Shown here: positions 1-11,600 of the stretch, one piece after another
Layout: each line of letters starts with the position of its first letter
Numbering within the stretch: the first letter of the stretch is position 1
Source of the DNA: Bemisia tabaci
Taxonomy: Eukaryota; Arthropoda; Insecta; Hemiptera; Aleyrodidae
Assembly: GCF_918797505.1 (NCBI RefSeq)
Contig: NC_092802.1
Span: 8,823,480-8,887,479 of the forward strand
Length of the DNA: 64,000 nt
Reading direction: 5' to 3'
The notes under the pieces: model-generated
Told to the model about the DNA's origin: nothing
The model's database searches: none
The model's input: only the letters and a program-made list of their open reading frames with translations
Translations under genes and position numbers: made by a program

Positions 1-1965
1 GTGAGAGACGCAGCCGCGGATGAAATGGTCTCGGACAAGCGAGCTACAGTCGTGGAAAAGCGAGTGACCCAGCCGCTGACGAGGTAATTAGGTAGCCGCG
101 GATAAGCGAGTGACGCAGACGCTGATAAGCGATAGACGCCGTCGCGGATAAACAAGTGACGCAGACGCGGATGAAGCGAGAAACCCACGCGGATAAGATA
201 GCCTCGGATTAGCGAGAAACGCAGTCGCGGATAAGGGAGTGACCCATGCCGCGGATCAGCAAATCAGGTAGTCGCGGATAAGCGAGTGACGCAAACGCGG
301 ATGAGGTAGTCTCGGACTAGTGAGAGAGATCATCGTGGATAAGCGAGTAACCCAGCCGCAGACGAGCTCATTAGGTAGTCGCGAATAAGCAAGTGACGCA
401 ACCGCGGTTAAGTGAGAGACGCAGCCGCGGATGAAATGGTCTCGGACAAGCGAGCTACAGTCGTGGAAAAGCGAGTGACCCAGCCGCTGACGAGGTAATT
501 AGGTAGCCGCGGATAAGCGAGTGACGCAGACGCTGATAAGCGATAGACGCCGTCGCGGATAAACAAGTGACGCAGACGCGGATGAAGCGAGAAACCCACG
601 CGGATAAGATAGCCTCGGATTAGCGAGAAACGCAGTCGCGGATAAGGGAGTGACCCATGCCGCGGATCAGCAAATCAGGTAGTCGCGGATAAGCGAGTGA
701 CGCAAACGCGGATGAGGTAGTCTCGGACTAGTGAGAGAGATCATCGTGGATAAGCGAGTAACCCAGCCGCAGACGAGCTCATTAGGTAGTCGCGAATAAG
801 CAAGTGACGCAACCGCGGTTAAGTGAGAGACGCAGCCGCGGATGAAATGGTCTCGGACAAGCGAGCTACAGTCGTGGAAAAGCGAGTGACCCAGCCGCTG
901 ACGAGGTAATTAATTAGGTAGTCGCGGATAAGCGAGTGACGCAGACGCGGATAAGCGATAGACGCCGCCGCGGATAAACAAGTGACGCAGACGCGGATAA
1001 AGCGAGAAACCCACACGGATAAGATAGCCTCGGATTAGCGAGAGACGCAGTCGCGGATAAGGGAGTGACCCAGCCGCGGATAAGGGAGTGACCCATGCCG
1101 CGGACGAGCAAATCCGGTAGTCGTGGATAAGCGAGTGACGTAAACGCGGCTGAGGTAATCTCGGACTAGTGAGAGACATTATCGTGGATAAGCGAGTGAC
1201 CTAGCCGCAGACGAGGTAATTAGGTGGTCTCAAGCGAAAGACGGAGTGGCAGATAAGCGAGTGACGCAGACGCGGATAAGCGAAAGACCCACGTGGATAA
1301 GGTAGTCTCGGATAAGCGGAAGACGCAGTCGTGGATAATGGAGCGACCCTGACCTAGCCGCGGACGAGCGAATCAGGTAGTCGCGGATAAGCGAGAGACG
1401 CAGACGTGGATACGCAAGCGACGAAGCCGCGGATACGTAAATGACGCAGTTGTGGATAAGCGAGGGACCTAGCCGCTGACGAGCCAATCGAGTAGTCGCG
1501 GATAAGTGAGATATGGAGTGGTAGATAAGCGAGTGACGCAGACGTGGATACGCGATTGACAAAGACGCGGATACGTAAGTGACGCAGTCGTGGTTAAACG
1601 AGTGACGAAGGCGCGGATACGTAAGTGACGCAGACGCGGATAAGCGAGGGACCTAGCCGCTGACGAGCCAATCAGGTAGTCGCGGATAAGCGAGACATGG
1701 AGTGGTAGATAAGCGAGTGACGCAGTTGTGGTTAAGCGAGTGACGAAGACGCGGATACGTAAGTGACGCAGACGCGGATAAGCGAGGGACCTAGCCGCTG
1801 ATGAGCCAATCAGGTAGTCGCGGATAAGCGAGATATGGAGTGGTAGATAAGCGAGTGACGCAGTCGTGGCTAAGGGAGCAATCCAACCGTACGGACGAGC
1901 GAATCAAGTAATCGCGGATAAGCGAGTAACACAGTCCCGGATAACGAGGAAAACTGTCGTGAAAG
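1..1965. repeat. GC-rich satellite with 411-bp higher-order period
   Basis: The stretch is built from degenerate short words around GCGGATAAGCGAGTGACGCAG (about 20-25 bases). The first 411 bases recur nearly unchanged at 412-822 and, with more divergence, from 823. From about 1235 the pattern loosens into a shorter period near 138 bases (for example 1631 and 1769). Open frames on the minus strand are by-products of the period and carry no domain. The left end is cut by the window edge, so array length is unknown. Confidence 0.9.
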
Positions 1966-2285
1966 TTCAATCGCCGATTGTAATTTTCCGAATTGGAAGG
2001 CCCCACACATACTGCAATGAGTCTACGGAGCAGCCACGGCTGAGGTCTCCATTTTCGAGCAGGTGAGCCGTGGTTAGCTCGCCCAAGTTGAGATCAGTTG
2101 CAGGTTCGTGCAATGGCCTCATCGGGTGTAACGTAGCCGCGTTTATTTTCGAGGGTGATTTCGATGACGCTGCAGCTTCTGACTCACGATGACCGTCGCC
2201 GCCGCACAGTGGATCGAGTCGAAAGGAGAGGTCGGACAAAATTTGGAAACTTTTTTAACTCCGTTCATACAAAACTTTGAGGTTC

Positions 2286-2717
2286 TTAGGCCTTGTCTCC
2301 ACGGGACGTTTTCATGGAATTTGTCCCAAGTTCGAACCGCAGGAATGAAACTTCTGGGATTTTTCCCAGTTACCGTCTCCACGGGACGGGGCTCATACAG
2401 TCCTGCGAGTTGCGACTAGTTTGCGCGGGAAGATAAATTAGTTAAAGTCGAGTATTTAACCGGGATTAAAATAATAATTGCACTCAATTGACAATTAGAC
2501 ACATTATTTTAACTAAACAAACATTAACAATGTAGTAATGAATAAAATATCGCACGATTCGTTTTCACTTCTTCTTCTCTCAGTGGGTCCTAGGGGTACA
2601 AGTACCATACTTGGTACTGGGAAAAATATTGATTAACTCAATATTTTTCCCAACTTCGTAAGTGGGATTTTTCCCTGGGACAAATCTCGTGAAACGGCTC
2701 GTGGAGACAAGGCCTTA
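2286..2717. mobile_element. PIF/Harbinger-type MITE
   Basis: Terminal inverted repeats GGCCTTGTCTCCACG (2289) and its complement ending at 2714 are flanked on both sides by the 3-base duplication TTA. A GGCC start and TTA/TWA target duplication fit the PIF/Harbinger superfamily. The 426-bp interior contains no transposase, so it is non-autonomous. Confidence 0.8.
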
Positions 2718-2743
2718 AAGTGGTTCCATTGGTTTCCTCGTGG

Positions 2744-3255
2744 AATGGAGGTGTTGCATGTGAAAGGGATTTGCGATTTGACTGTCGATTCTTATGTTAA
2801 AGGTCGCGAGAAACACGATGGTGCCACTGGTTTTCTCTGAAATAAACTCCCAAGCTCAAAAAAAGCTCTCAAGTTGAGGCCAAAATGGAGGGGATATCCC
2901 ACGCTATCCTGAGAGTCCACCTCTACATCAAGATGAACCCTCCATGCAAAGATAAGGAGCAAACGCATTGGCAGGGCTGCCACCTTATTTGGGGACTCCA
3001 AAACTGAAAACACGGCATCCCTGATAATGTATTTGCTCCCTATCTTTGCATGGACAGTTTGTCTCGGTGTAGAGGTGGACTCTCAGGATAGCGTGGGATA
3101 TCCCCTCCATTTTGGCCTCGATCAACTTGAGAGCTTTTTTTGAGCTTGGGAGTTGATTTCAGAGAAAACCAGTGGGACCATCGTGTTTCTCGCGAACTTT
3201 TACATAAGACTTAACAGTCAAATCGCAAATTCCTCACACATGCAACATCTCCATT
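2744..3255. repeat. Foldback element, arms about 210 bp
   Basis: The left arm (2744-2955, containing GTTGCATG and GCGAGAAACACGATGG) returns as reverse complement at about 3045-3255. The spacer is near 3000. A snap-back DNA transposon relic or an inverted duplication is likely; no coding content is seen. Confidence 0.8.
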
Positions 3256-3600
3256 TTCTTTTAGAAGCACCCCGTAATTTTTAAATTTTGCTGATTTAAC
3301 CATCAAAACTTGCAGTGGGACCATTGTTCTCGCGAACTTTTACTTAAGAATCGACAGTCAAATCGCGAATTCCTCACACATGCAACATCTCCATTTTCTT
3401 TTAGAAGCACCCCGTAATTTTTAAGTTTTGCCGATTTAACCATCAAAACTTGCAGTGGGACCATCGTGTTTCTCGCGAACTTTTACATAAGAATCAACAG
3501 TCAAATCGCAAGTTCCTCGCACATGCAACATCTCCATTTTCTTTTAGAGGCACCCCGTAATTTTTAAATTTTGCCGATTTAACCATCGAAACTTACAGTT
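3165..3600. repeat. 141-bp direct repeat, three copies
   Basis: A unit beginning near GTGGGACCAT recurs at about 3172, 3314 and 3455. Each copy carries CTCGCGAACTTTTAC and ATGCAACATCTCCA. It extends the right arm of the foldback to its left, so the tandem growth started from that arm. Confidence 0.8.
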
Positions 3601-3894
3601 TTGGTCTATGATTTCATGTCCGACCTCTCTGATAAACTCGATCCACTGTGCGCTGACGCCTAGACACGCGCGCGCGCCATCCGCTGAAGCCGTCGACCGC
3701 AACGGCAATAGCAACAACCAGGAATCTGCCTCGCAAGAGGTTACTCAATACTATCGTGACGTCCACGTCTCGCTCAAATTATTAGCCAATCACCGGTCTC
3801 TCCCATGCCTATCCACCGACCACGGAGGCCCTACGACCTGTTACAGGTGAACTCGGCCAGTGGCGCGGCGTGCTTCGCGATATCGCCGCCTTCC

Positions 3895-4323
3895 GGCCCA
3901 AGTAGAGTACCTACATATATTGAGAGTGTATGGCCACTGGGGTTACCACCTCTGATTGGCTCAGCCATCTTAGGCTGAATGGAGCCCTTAGGACCCAAAA
4001 ATGGCGGACGCCATAAATTAATGTAATGCAAAATAACTCAAAATGTTGTTTTCTTTGCTTATCGTAACGAGAAATTTACTCAAATGCACTATTGCGACAT
4101 CTTTACATATTTTTAAGGCTAATCGTGTGCAATTTTTGAGAAAAATTATCTTAGATGTAGTAAGGTTGGCAGCAACTGCGGTTGGTGATAACCGTCAAAA
4201 GTTGGCAATGACCCCCTCCTATCCACAAAAACCAAAACAAAGCACCGCCATTTTTGGGTCCTAAGCCTCTCCATGGGGCCCAGTGGCCATACTCTCTCAA
4301 TATAGGTACTCCAGGCCCAAGTA
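3895..4323. mobile_element. Nested MITE with 10-bp target duplication (Mutator-like?)
   Basis: The direct repeat GGCCCAAGTA at 3895-3904 and 4314-4323 flanks a 409-bp element with inverted termini (GAGTACCTACATAT at the left; complement of ATATAGGTACTC at the right) and long inner arms (GTATGGCCACTGG, CCCAAAAATGGCGG). A 9-10-base target duplication points to a Mutator-like family; that family assignment is inference. Confidence 0.7.
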
Positions 4324-4376
4324 TCACAAGCGCCATGCTACGTTTCAAAATTTCCGCCGCCATTTTCATTTTTTCA

Positions 4377-4705
4377 GAGGGAAATTGTTCAAGGAAGCCG
4401 TCCGAAAATTTCCCTGAACTTTCTTTGTGCTGCCGTTAAAATGCAGTTAAATTTTCAAACAGATTCAACCAAGATTATCTTTTCAAAGAGAAATTGTTCA
4501 AGGAAGCTGTCCGAAAATGTCCCTGAACTTTCTTTGTGCTGCCGATAAAATGCAGTTAAATTTTCAAACAGATTCAACCAAGATTATCTTTTCAAAGAGA
4601 AATTATTCAAGGAAGCTGTCCGAAAATTTCCCTGAATTTTCTTTGTGCTGCCGATAAAATTCAGTGAAATTCTCAAACAGATTCAGCCAACAATTTCTCC
4701 GTAGA
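4377..4705. repeat. 110-bp tandem repeat, three copies
   Basis: Units starting with GAAATTGTTCAAGGAAGC recur at about 4380, 4490 and 4600. Each contains TTTGTGCTGCCG and TTTTCAAACAGATTCA. The array lies inside the composite foldback element and is non-coding. Confidence 0.85.
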
Positions 4706-5154
4706 AAAGTATAATAGCGGCGGAAATTTTTTAACGTCGCGTGGCGCTTGTGATTCTTTAGCCGGAAGGTGGCGATATTTTGATTGATCTACCATTTAAA
4801 CCCATGGAAAAGGATCGATAAACGGGGTGTTCGCAACGGACACCTTAATAATCGATTCTTTACCAGGGCTTCTAATGGAAAAATATCGAAAATCGATCAT
4901 TGAGCCTCGCCACTGAACTCGGTGGGCGAAACCAATGTCCCTTGCTCTTCCATAAAAGCGCTTTTCTGCATAGGGAAACTGATTGCAATGTTGTTCCTAA
5001 AATGAGCCAAAAATAGTGGTTCCTTATCGCAAAATGTGGTCCATTTAAGGAACGTTATTGCTACTCGCGCTTTCAAATCGTAGCCGGTACACCCCATCGT
5101 CTGTCTGATCCGGGAACCAATGTCCCTGGCTCTTCCATAAAAGCGCCTTTCTGC

Positions 5155-5449
5155 ATAGGCAGGGTGTCTGCAAGCCCAGAAATAGTACTGATTTTGTAAG
5201 GGCGGTCCGGAAGTACGGAAAAAGTGTAGAAATTCCGCAAAAAGGTCCGGAATTTTTTCAATTTATTGTCATTTTTTGCGCCGTTTTAAATTTTTGAAAT
5301 TTTTCGAATTTCGCCAAATGAAGGCGCCTACTATAAAAGTACGGAATTTTTCTGTCAGAGGAGGTACTGAATCTCTTGAGAATGTACTGAAAAAGTACTG
5401 CAAAAGTACTTATTTTTGACCAGCCTGTTTTAGTAGACACCCTGATAGG
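5155..5449. mobile_element. MITE with CAGGGTGTCT ends and ATAGG target duplication
   Basis: The element at 5160-5444 starts CAGGGTGTCTGC and ends GTAGACACCCTG. ATAGG lies on both sides (5155-5159, 5445-5449). The sister repeat copies hold the empty site CTGCATAGGGAAAC, which confirms the boundaries. Superfamily not assigned. Confidence 0.85.
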
Positions 5450-5649
5450 GAAACTAATGGCATATATGTTGTTTTTAGAATGAGCCAGAAATAGTGGTTC
5501 CTTATTGCAAAATATGGTCCATTTAAGGAACGCTATTGCTACCCCGCGCTTTCAAATCGTAGCACACCCCATCGTCTGTCTGATCTGGGAACCAATGTTC
5601 CTTGCTTTTCCATGAAAGCGCTTTTCTGCATAGGGAAACTGATGGCATA

Positions 5650-5908
5650 TATCGACGGTGAAACTACCAAACCACGTATCTCGGTTTGCGACGTCGCAGA
5701 CTTCCTGTCATACTTTATTTTTTAAATGAAAAACTACTCAACATCCAGTCTTGAAAATTTCTGTGATTTTTCTTCTTTGTGCGGAGAAAATTCCGTGAAA
5801 ATTTCAAGGAATGATATTGATTTGGTCTACTTCAAAAAAATAAAATGTGAGCGTAGATTTTTAAACACCGCAAACGAGATACGTGGTTTGGTAGTTTCAC
5901 CGTCGATA
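5650..5908. mobile_element. Tc1/mariner-type MITE, TA target site (TCGACGGTG family, copy 1)
   Basis: The element at 5652-5906 has about 40-bp inverted repeats (starting TCGACGGTGAAACTACC) flanked by TA. The empty site GGCATATATGTTG survives at about 5460. The interior is AT-rich and non-coding. Two related copies follow at 6423 and 7490. Confidence 0.85.
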
Positions 5909-6354
5909 TGTTGTTTCTAGAATGAGCCAAAAATAGTGGTTCCTTATTGCAAAATATGGTCCATTTAAGGAACGCCATTGCTACCCCGCGCTTTCAAATC
6001 GTAGCACACCCCATCGTCTGTCTGATCTGAGAACGTCCTTGAGAGGTAAGACAATACTTGTGAATGGAGCCATTAAACTGCAAACCCTTGCGCATGCTGC
6101 CAGCACATTAAAAATAGAATTAATTTGAATTCAAATGAGGTCGCCGCCGTGAATCAGGCTGGATTTTCCGCTCCTGATCATGTTGTCGGTACCGCCTCCA
6201 ACACGCAGAACTGGAGTGGGTACTTTCATTGTGTGATCATTCAAACACGATATCGACAGTGCAGAGAAACCAGATAAAGTATAGGGGAATTTTTTTTTCT
6301 CAAAAAGGCCACACAGAGAAAAATTCCAACAAAAAAGTTTGGTTATTACAGGTG

Positions 6355-6387
<33 letters not shown>

Positions 6388-6422
6388 AATTTTATTTAAG
6401 GAAAACGTAACTTCTACAAGAA

Positions 6423-6675
6423 TATCGACGGTGTAAGTCGGCAATCACATAACTGACGTCGCAGACTTCCTGTCATACTTTATTTTTTAAACGGAAAACT
6501 ACTCAACGACATTTCTTTAAAACTCTGATTTCTCCTCTCTGTGCTAAGAAAATTCTGCATTAAGTAACTTCCAGGAATGATGTCAATTTTTTTCTCCTTT
6601 AAGAAAATAACATAGAGGTGGAGATTTTCAGACACTGCAAACGAAACATGTGATTGCGGACTTACGCCGTCGAAA
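6423..6675. mobile_element. TCGACGGTG-family MITE, copy 2
   Basis: It begins TATCGACGGTGTAAGTC and ends GGACTTACGCCGTCGA. Internally it shares GACGTCGCAGACTTCCTGTC with copy 1 but is diverged elsewhere. The right TA is mutated to AA. Confidence 0.75.
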
Positions 6676-7489
6676 TGTCTTGTATATCTACATGATTTAA
6701 ATAAACGAAATTAATTTACTTTAGTGTATACAAATTAACGTTAGACAATAAAATAATACGAGAAGTAATACTCAAAATAACCCTAGTCTTCGGTTGACAA
6801 TTTCAAGAGAGAATGCCAGCTAGTTTTCTTGAATAAATTCAATAAAAGAAGAGAAGTGAATATCAACATCGTAATCGGAGGGAAGCATTTTCTCAGTCCC
6901 TCCATGGTTTTTTGCGCTAAACTCACCGCGAACTATACCCAAACCAACACCAAATTTGTGTTGGTTTGTGTTTTACTTCCCATCTGAACCAAAAGTAACT
7001 TAAGAACACGAATATTTTTATCTGTGCAAAAGGTTTCACACGATAGATCGGGATTTTTCCCGCTTGCTCTATTTTTTCTGTATTGTTACCAATTTTTTCG
7101 ACCGCGTTGAAAATTCGGCTTTAAAACATCGTTGTCCATCTAAGTGCTTAAGAATATTACTCAAACTCCCTGCCTCCGAACAAATCTCGAACCTGTTTTG
7201 TGTTTGGTGAATAACTGAAGTTACTTTCACAAAAATCTTCGTCCTCTTTTGATGTTAGACTCTCCTCCTGGTACCAGGACAAAATTTAGCACCCTAGAGA
7301 AAAGTATATAATCGTAAAACTTAGTGAAGCTTTTAATTTAGTGCAGCTTATTTAGTTGAGTATCCATTTTGATTTTTTAGAAAGCGGGAATTTCAAAATA
7401 TCTACCACAGAAAACGTGCGAGTTAATTTGGAAAATTTTGGATGTGTTCACTATGTTCCACATGAAATTTTGATGAGAAGGCATATGAT

Positions 7490-8060
7490 AGTTTAAATCC
7501 GTAACCACGTATCTCGGTTGTTGTCGTTGCAGACCTTTTGTCTGACTTTGTTTTCTAAATGGAAAACTTCTCAACAGCAATTCTTATAAACTGTCATGAT
7601 TTGTCTTCTCTATGCGAAGAAAATTCTGTAAAAACTTCAAGGAATGATGGCGATTTGTTCACCTTAAAAAAATAAAACAGAAGCGGAGATTTTCAAACAC
7701 CGCAAACGAGATACGTGGTTGCGGACTCACATCAGGGTTGCTACAGTCAGGGAAAACCGGGAAATGCCAGGGAATTTGATAAAGTCAGGGAAAACTGAGA
7801 AATGTCAGGGAAAACTGGGAAATGTCAGGGAAAACTGGGAAATGTCAGGGAACATTCGTTAAATCACCTTCATTTGCTTTCTAGAACGGGCTTGAGGTTT
7901 CGAACAAGACATTTTGCCTGAAAACTATTTTCAATTATGCCTTTTTAACCACGCGTCACATCGTCAATTGTCAGAGAATTTCACCAAAATGTGTTAGGGA
8001 AATGTCAGGGAATTTAACTTTCTAAATTCTGTGGCAACCCTGTCACGTCGCCGATGTGCC
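7490..8060. mobile_element. TCGACGGTG-family MITE, copy 3, interrupted
   Basis: Arms CGTAACCACGTATCTCGG (about 7500) and ATACGTGGTTGCGGACTCAC (about 7718) define a third family member. Its right end is split by the CAGGGTTGC element at 7733-8042 and resumes as TCACGTCGCCGATGTG. Confidence 0.65.
7733..8042. mobile_element. hAT-like non-autonomous element (CAGGGTTGC ends)
   Basis: Termini CAGGGTTGCTACAG and CTGTGGCAACCCTG are inverted repeats. The interior is dominated by tandem GTCAGGGAAA words. CAGGG-type ends resemble hAT elements, but no clean 8-base target duplication is visible (TCACAT/TCACGT is the closest). A decayed relative lies at 12730. Confidence 0.65.
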
Positions 8061-8089
8061 CATTTGAATTATTTGATGTCGAAATTAGG

Positions 8090-8407
8090 GATGGTCGAAT
8101 ATTTAGATATTCGAATATTCGATTTTCGAATCATCGGCACCGAGATAATCGCATCACAGTCGAATATTCGCTTCCGAAGTATTCGAAATCGCAAATTCGA
8201 ATAATTCGAATATTCGAATAATCGCATTCAAAAGTGTCATTTTATGTCTCACGGTTCATAAAAAATCAAAAATCGAAGCAATATTCGAAAATATTTGAAT
8301 ATTCGCATCCGAACTATTCGCAATCGCAAGATTCGAATTCTCAAATATTCGCAATAATCGCATTCGAAAAGTTTCGAATATTCGAATATTCGCATTCGAA
8401 TTCGATT
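8090..8407. repeat. TTCGAATATTCG low-complexity tract
   Basis: Dense palindromic words ATTCGAATATTCG and TTCGCATTCGAA fill this tract directly 5' of the spartin first exon. No open frame or promoter motif stands out. It may be expanded simple sequence that sits in or near the spartin promoter. Confidence 0.8.
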
Positions 8408-8637
8408 CTCACCTTTTCAAGTGGTCGATCATTGTTTATTGACCCCAATTCACCCCAATTTCTGTGTTTCGAAAGCAAGGGCTCGTAAAAGTTCTGAACG
8501 TTTTCGTCTCAGGAAAGTGCTCTGTTCCAATTGTCTCGTTCGTTTGTTCACTGTTTCTATATTCGAGGGATGTTTATCTCATCGAGATAAGTATTTTTTA
8601 AAACCTTTTTTCTTTTTTTTTTTTTTCAGTAACGAAC

Positions 8638-11600
8638 ATGGATGAACCAAGGATGGATTGGAAAACGACCTATGAGACGTTGAAAAGTTTTCATGATGCA
8701 GCGTACAAGAAGATAGATGAAGGTATCAAATTTGAAGCAGCCAACAAAAAAGCCGAGGTGTGTGAAAATGCCCTTTTAATTTTTTTGAAAGGAAAAAGAT
8801 TTAACAAGGACACTGGGGCAGCGTTCCCCAAAATACCAGGTTGCCAAATTGACTTTAATTTGAAATTGAGCTCGGTTAAAAGATGATTTCTTGGGTAGTT
8901 GGTTCCAAAGAATCCGACTTTGACGGTCTCGAAGCCCTCCGAGGCTTCAATGATTGGGCACAGAGGGATCGTAAAAGTTGAAAGTGAAAAAGGTTAGCGC
9001 CCCCCCACCCCCACTGAAAAAAAAGTAGCTTGGATCAATCATGATAATTCTTGAATTTGCCGCCAAGAATTTTCTTTTTCTCGCTTTAAGCTGACTTTTT
9101 CTTGATTCAAGAAAAATAATGCTTGGGTTAAGCAAAAAAGTAGCTTATATTAACCAGCAAAATTCTTGATTTAAGAAGAAATACTTCTTGGCAGCAAATT
9201 TAAGATTCTCTTTTTTCCAGTGCCCCTTCTCCCGATCAGTGAAGCCTCGGGAACATAAAATTCGGGCTTCTTGGGGCCGATCACCGGGGAAAAATGATTG
9301 TTTTCCCAGCCTCTGCGTCAATTTAGTAACGAGGTAAATTTTGGAGGGGGTTCTGTTCCCCATCTTATGAGGTCAGTATTTCAGACACAGATGGGTCGCT
9401 TTTGGATCTCTTGGTGTTGACTAAGGTTTAGATTTACCATAATTTTTGATTTTGACAGAATAATTCCAAAATTTTGCCGAGAATCTCGACTTTTGAAATC
9501 AGGAGCCTTCTTTTACCCTCCAAATGGAGTTTGAAGGTGGGGAGGGCTTCAGGATCATGAAATTCAGATTCCTTTTGGACCAGCTCTCATTTTAAACTGC
9601 ACTCTGCAATGTTTCCTACCTTGCTTGACCTGAAATTACTGAGCAAAAAGCCTGGTATGGGTGGTCTGATACATCCTGTATAATCTCATACTCTGTATAA
9701 TATGCACACCTGAATGCAGAAAGAATCTGGTCAAGCACACGAGCTGGATCGGAAGTTCTGATATTTGGACTGCATTTTGCAATTTGGAACTATAAATTCT
9801 GGCTCATCTGAAAAAACACTTATTTGCGTAGGAAAACTAATGGCACATACGTTGTTTTAAACCAGACCAGAATTTGTAGTTCCAAATTGCAAAATGCACT
9901 TCATTTAGCCTGTAGTGGTGTCACGTGACCCCACATGACGCTACTTTGAGAGCTCTACCTACTTTCATCATATGATACAGGCTTTTGCCAGGGTGCTGGC
10001 TGAAAAAATTGGAAGTGCTAACTCAAATAGGTTTTAAATAGGTAGCAGCAGGAAGTTGTAGTTGCCGCAAGTATTACGCTTTTAGATTCAAAAACTTTAT
10101 AAAAAACTAGAAGTTCAAAAACATAAGTCAGAAGACCTAATCATAAGTTCGTCAAGCAATTCTTTAACTTGCATTTGTTTTGTTAGACCAGCCTTTTGAC
10201 TCCTCCGTCCAGTTAACACTCCTCGGAGTTTTTGGATTTACTTTTAATCTCTGTTACTCTGTTTCCAGGCTGCTGATTCTTATGAAGAGGGACTAGATTT
10301 TTTGAAGAAAGCATTTGAACTAAGAGTAGAATGCCCGTCAAACCCAGACCTGAGTTGGGAGAAAGCATGCGTCATGCTACAAAAAATGAAAAAATCAAGG
10401 TGAGTTTGTATTGTCAGCAAGCTGGATATTAAATCCAATCGTGTAGACTTCTTACTCCCTGCTAAAAATGAAGAAGGAACACAACTGAAGCATCTTTTTT
10501 TCTGAGTATTTGCTAAAGTGTGTCCTAATTTTTTTGCAAATTAAAGTTTCTCCATTTTCAAATACATTATTCTGAATGAATAAAATATTAGCAAAATTAA
10601 AAAGCAAAGAAATCTAATTTCAATTTTATTTTGCATTATACCATATTTTTATTTTACTTTATCATAATTAAGTATTTTTAAAGCATAATTTTTTTCCTGC
10701 AGCCAATAAATCTTGAGTATGTTGGAGTTTTTTTTTCGCCAACGTGCGTTAAAAATTCAGCAAGAGTTTAAGCTGAAATTCTCATTACAGAGGGAAAAGC
10801 TCATCCGAGCACAAATTTCCCTCTAAGAGATATGCTGTTTGGTGCAACACTAGTTACGTCCATTCAGGAAGGCAACTGCAGACGCGTTTCGGCCAATTTG
10901 GGCCAATCTTCAATGCAGTGCAGCCTCCCGAATTTTCTGCTACCAAGCTCGAGAGGTCGTGAAAACCAGCCCGAGACTCGGGCAAGCGATGCTGGAGGCA
11001 AGTAAACTTGCGCCATCCAGTGAGCGATTATCCAAACAGCTCCGCATAAGCCTTGCAAGGCGGTTTTACACGAACTGATTGCGGTGGACGCACAGGTCGT
11101 GAGTCTGCTGGAGTTTTTTTTCGCCAACGTGCGTTAAAAAACTCCAACATACTCACGACCCGTGCGTCCACCGCAATCAGTTTGTGAATATATCTTGAAT
11201 TCATTCCTGTTTCCAGTTTCAGACTCGACTCTCATGAAAGAGTAGGAAAAAAATCTCAAAAAAACATAAGTAGCAAGGAGTGTGACTAGTCTTCCAAAAT
11301 GAAAATTCTCTTACAAATCATGACACCTAGTCTTAACAAATTCTTAACATTTTTGCTGTTCGAATATTTCCTGTAAACTTATAGTTAGAATGTCTATTTA
11401 CTCGCAGTAAAAGCCATAAATCAATTTTGGAATGATCTAACTGAATAGATTATTCAGTCCAGGTTTGCAGACGAAGCTCGGTTCATTTCAACAATGATTA
11501 GGTTAATTTTTAGACTGCCCAAAAAAAATACCGAATACAACACGGAAAGAAATAACATTTGGAATATTTATGGAGACCGGTATCATTTGACTAGAACGCT

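Larger units (their letters stand above)
3874..4778. mobile_element. Composite foldback element with internal tandem repeats
   Basis: Outer inverted repeats pair GATATCGCCGCCTTCCGGC at 3879 with GCCGGAAGGTGGCGATAT near 4760-4778, and TCACAAGCGCCATGC at 4324 with its complement near 4740-4753. The left arm is split by a second element (3905-4313). The interior holds the three 110-bp repeats listed separately. No transposase frame is present. Confidence 0.7.
4925..6030. repeat. 185-bp tandem repeat, three copies, two interrupted by MITEs
   Basis: Units begin at about 4925, 5112 and 5587. Each runs through CTGCATAGGGAAACTGAT, AGTGGTTCCTTAT, CGCGCTTTCAAATCGTAGC and ACACCCCATCGTCTGTCTGA. Copy 1 is uninterrupted. 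Copy 2 carries a 285-bp insertion and copy 3 a 255-bp insertion; subtracting these restores about 185 bp in both. Confidence 0.88.

Noticed and set aside
408..2006. Minus-strand frames rich in Arg/Leu/Ser
   Set aside because: They follow the satellite period and contain no domain or conserved start.
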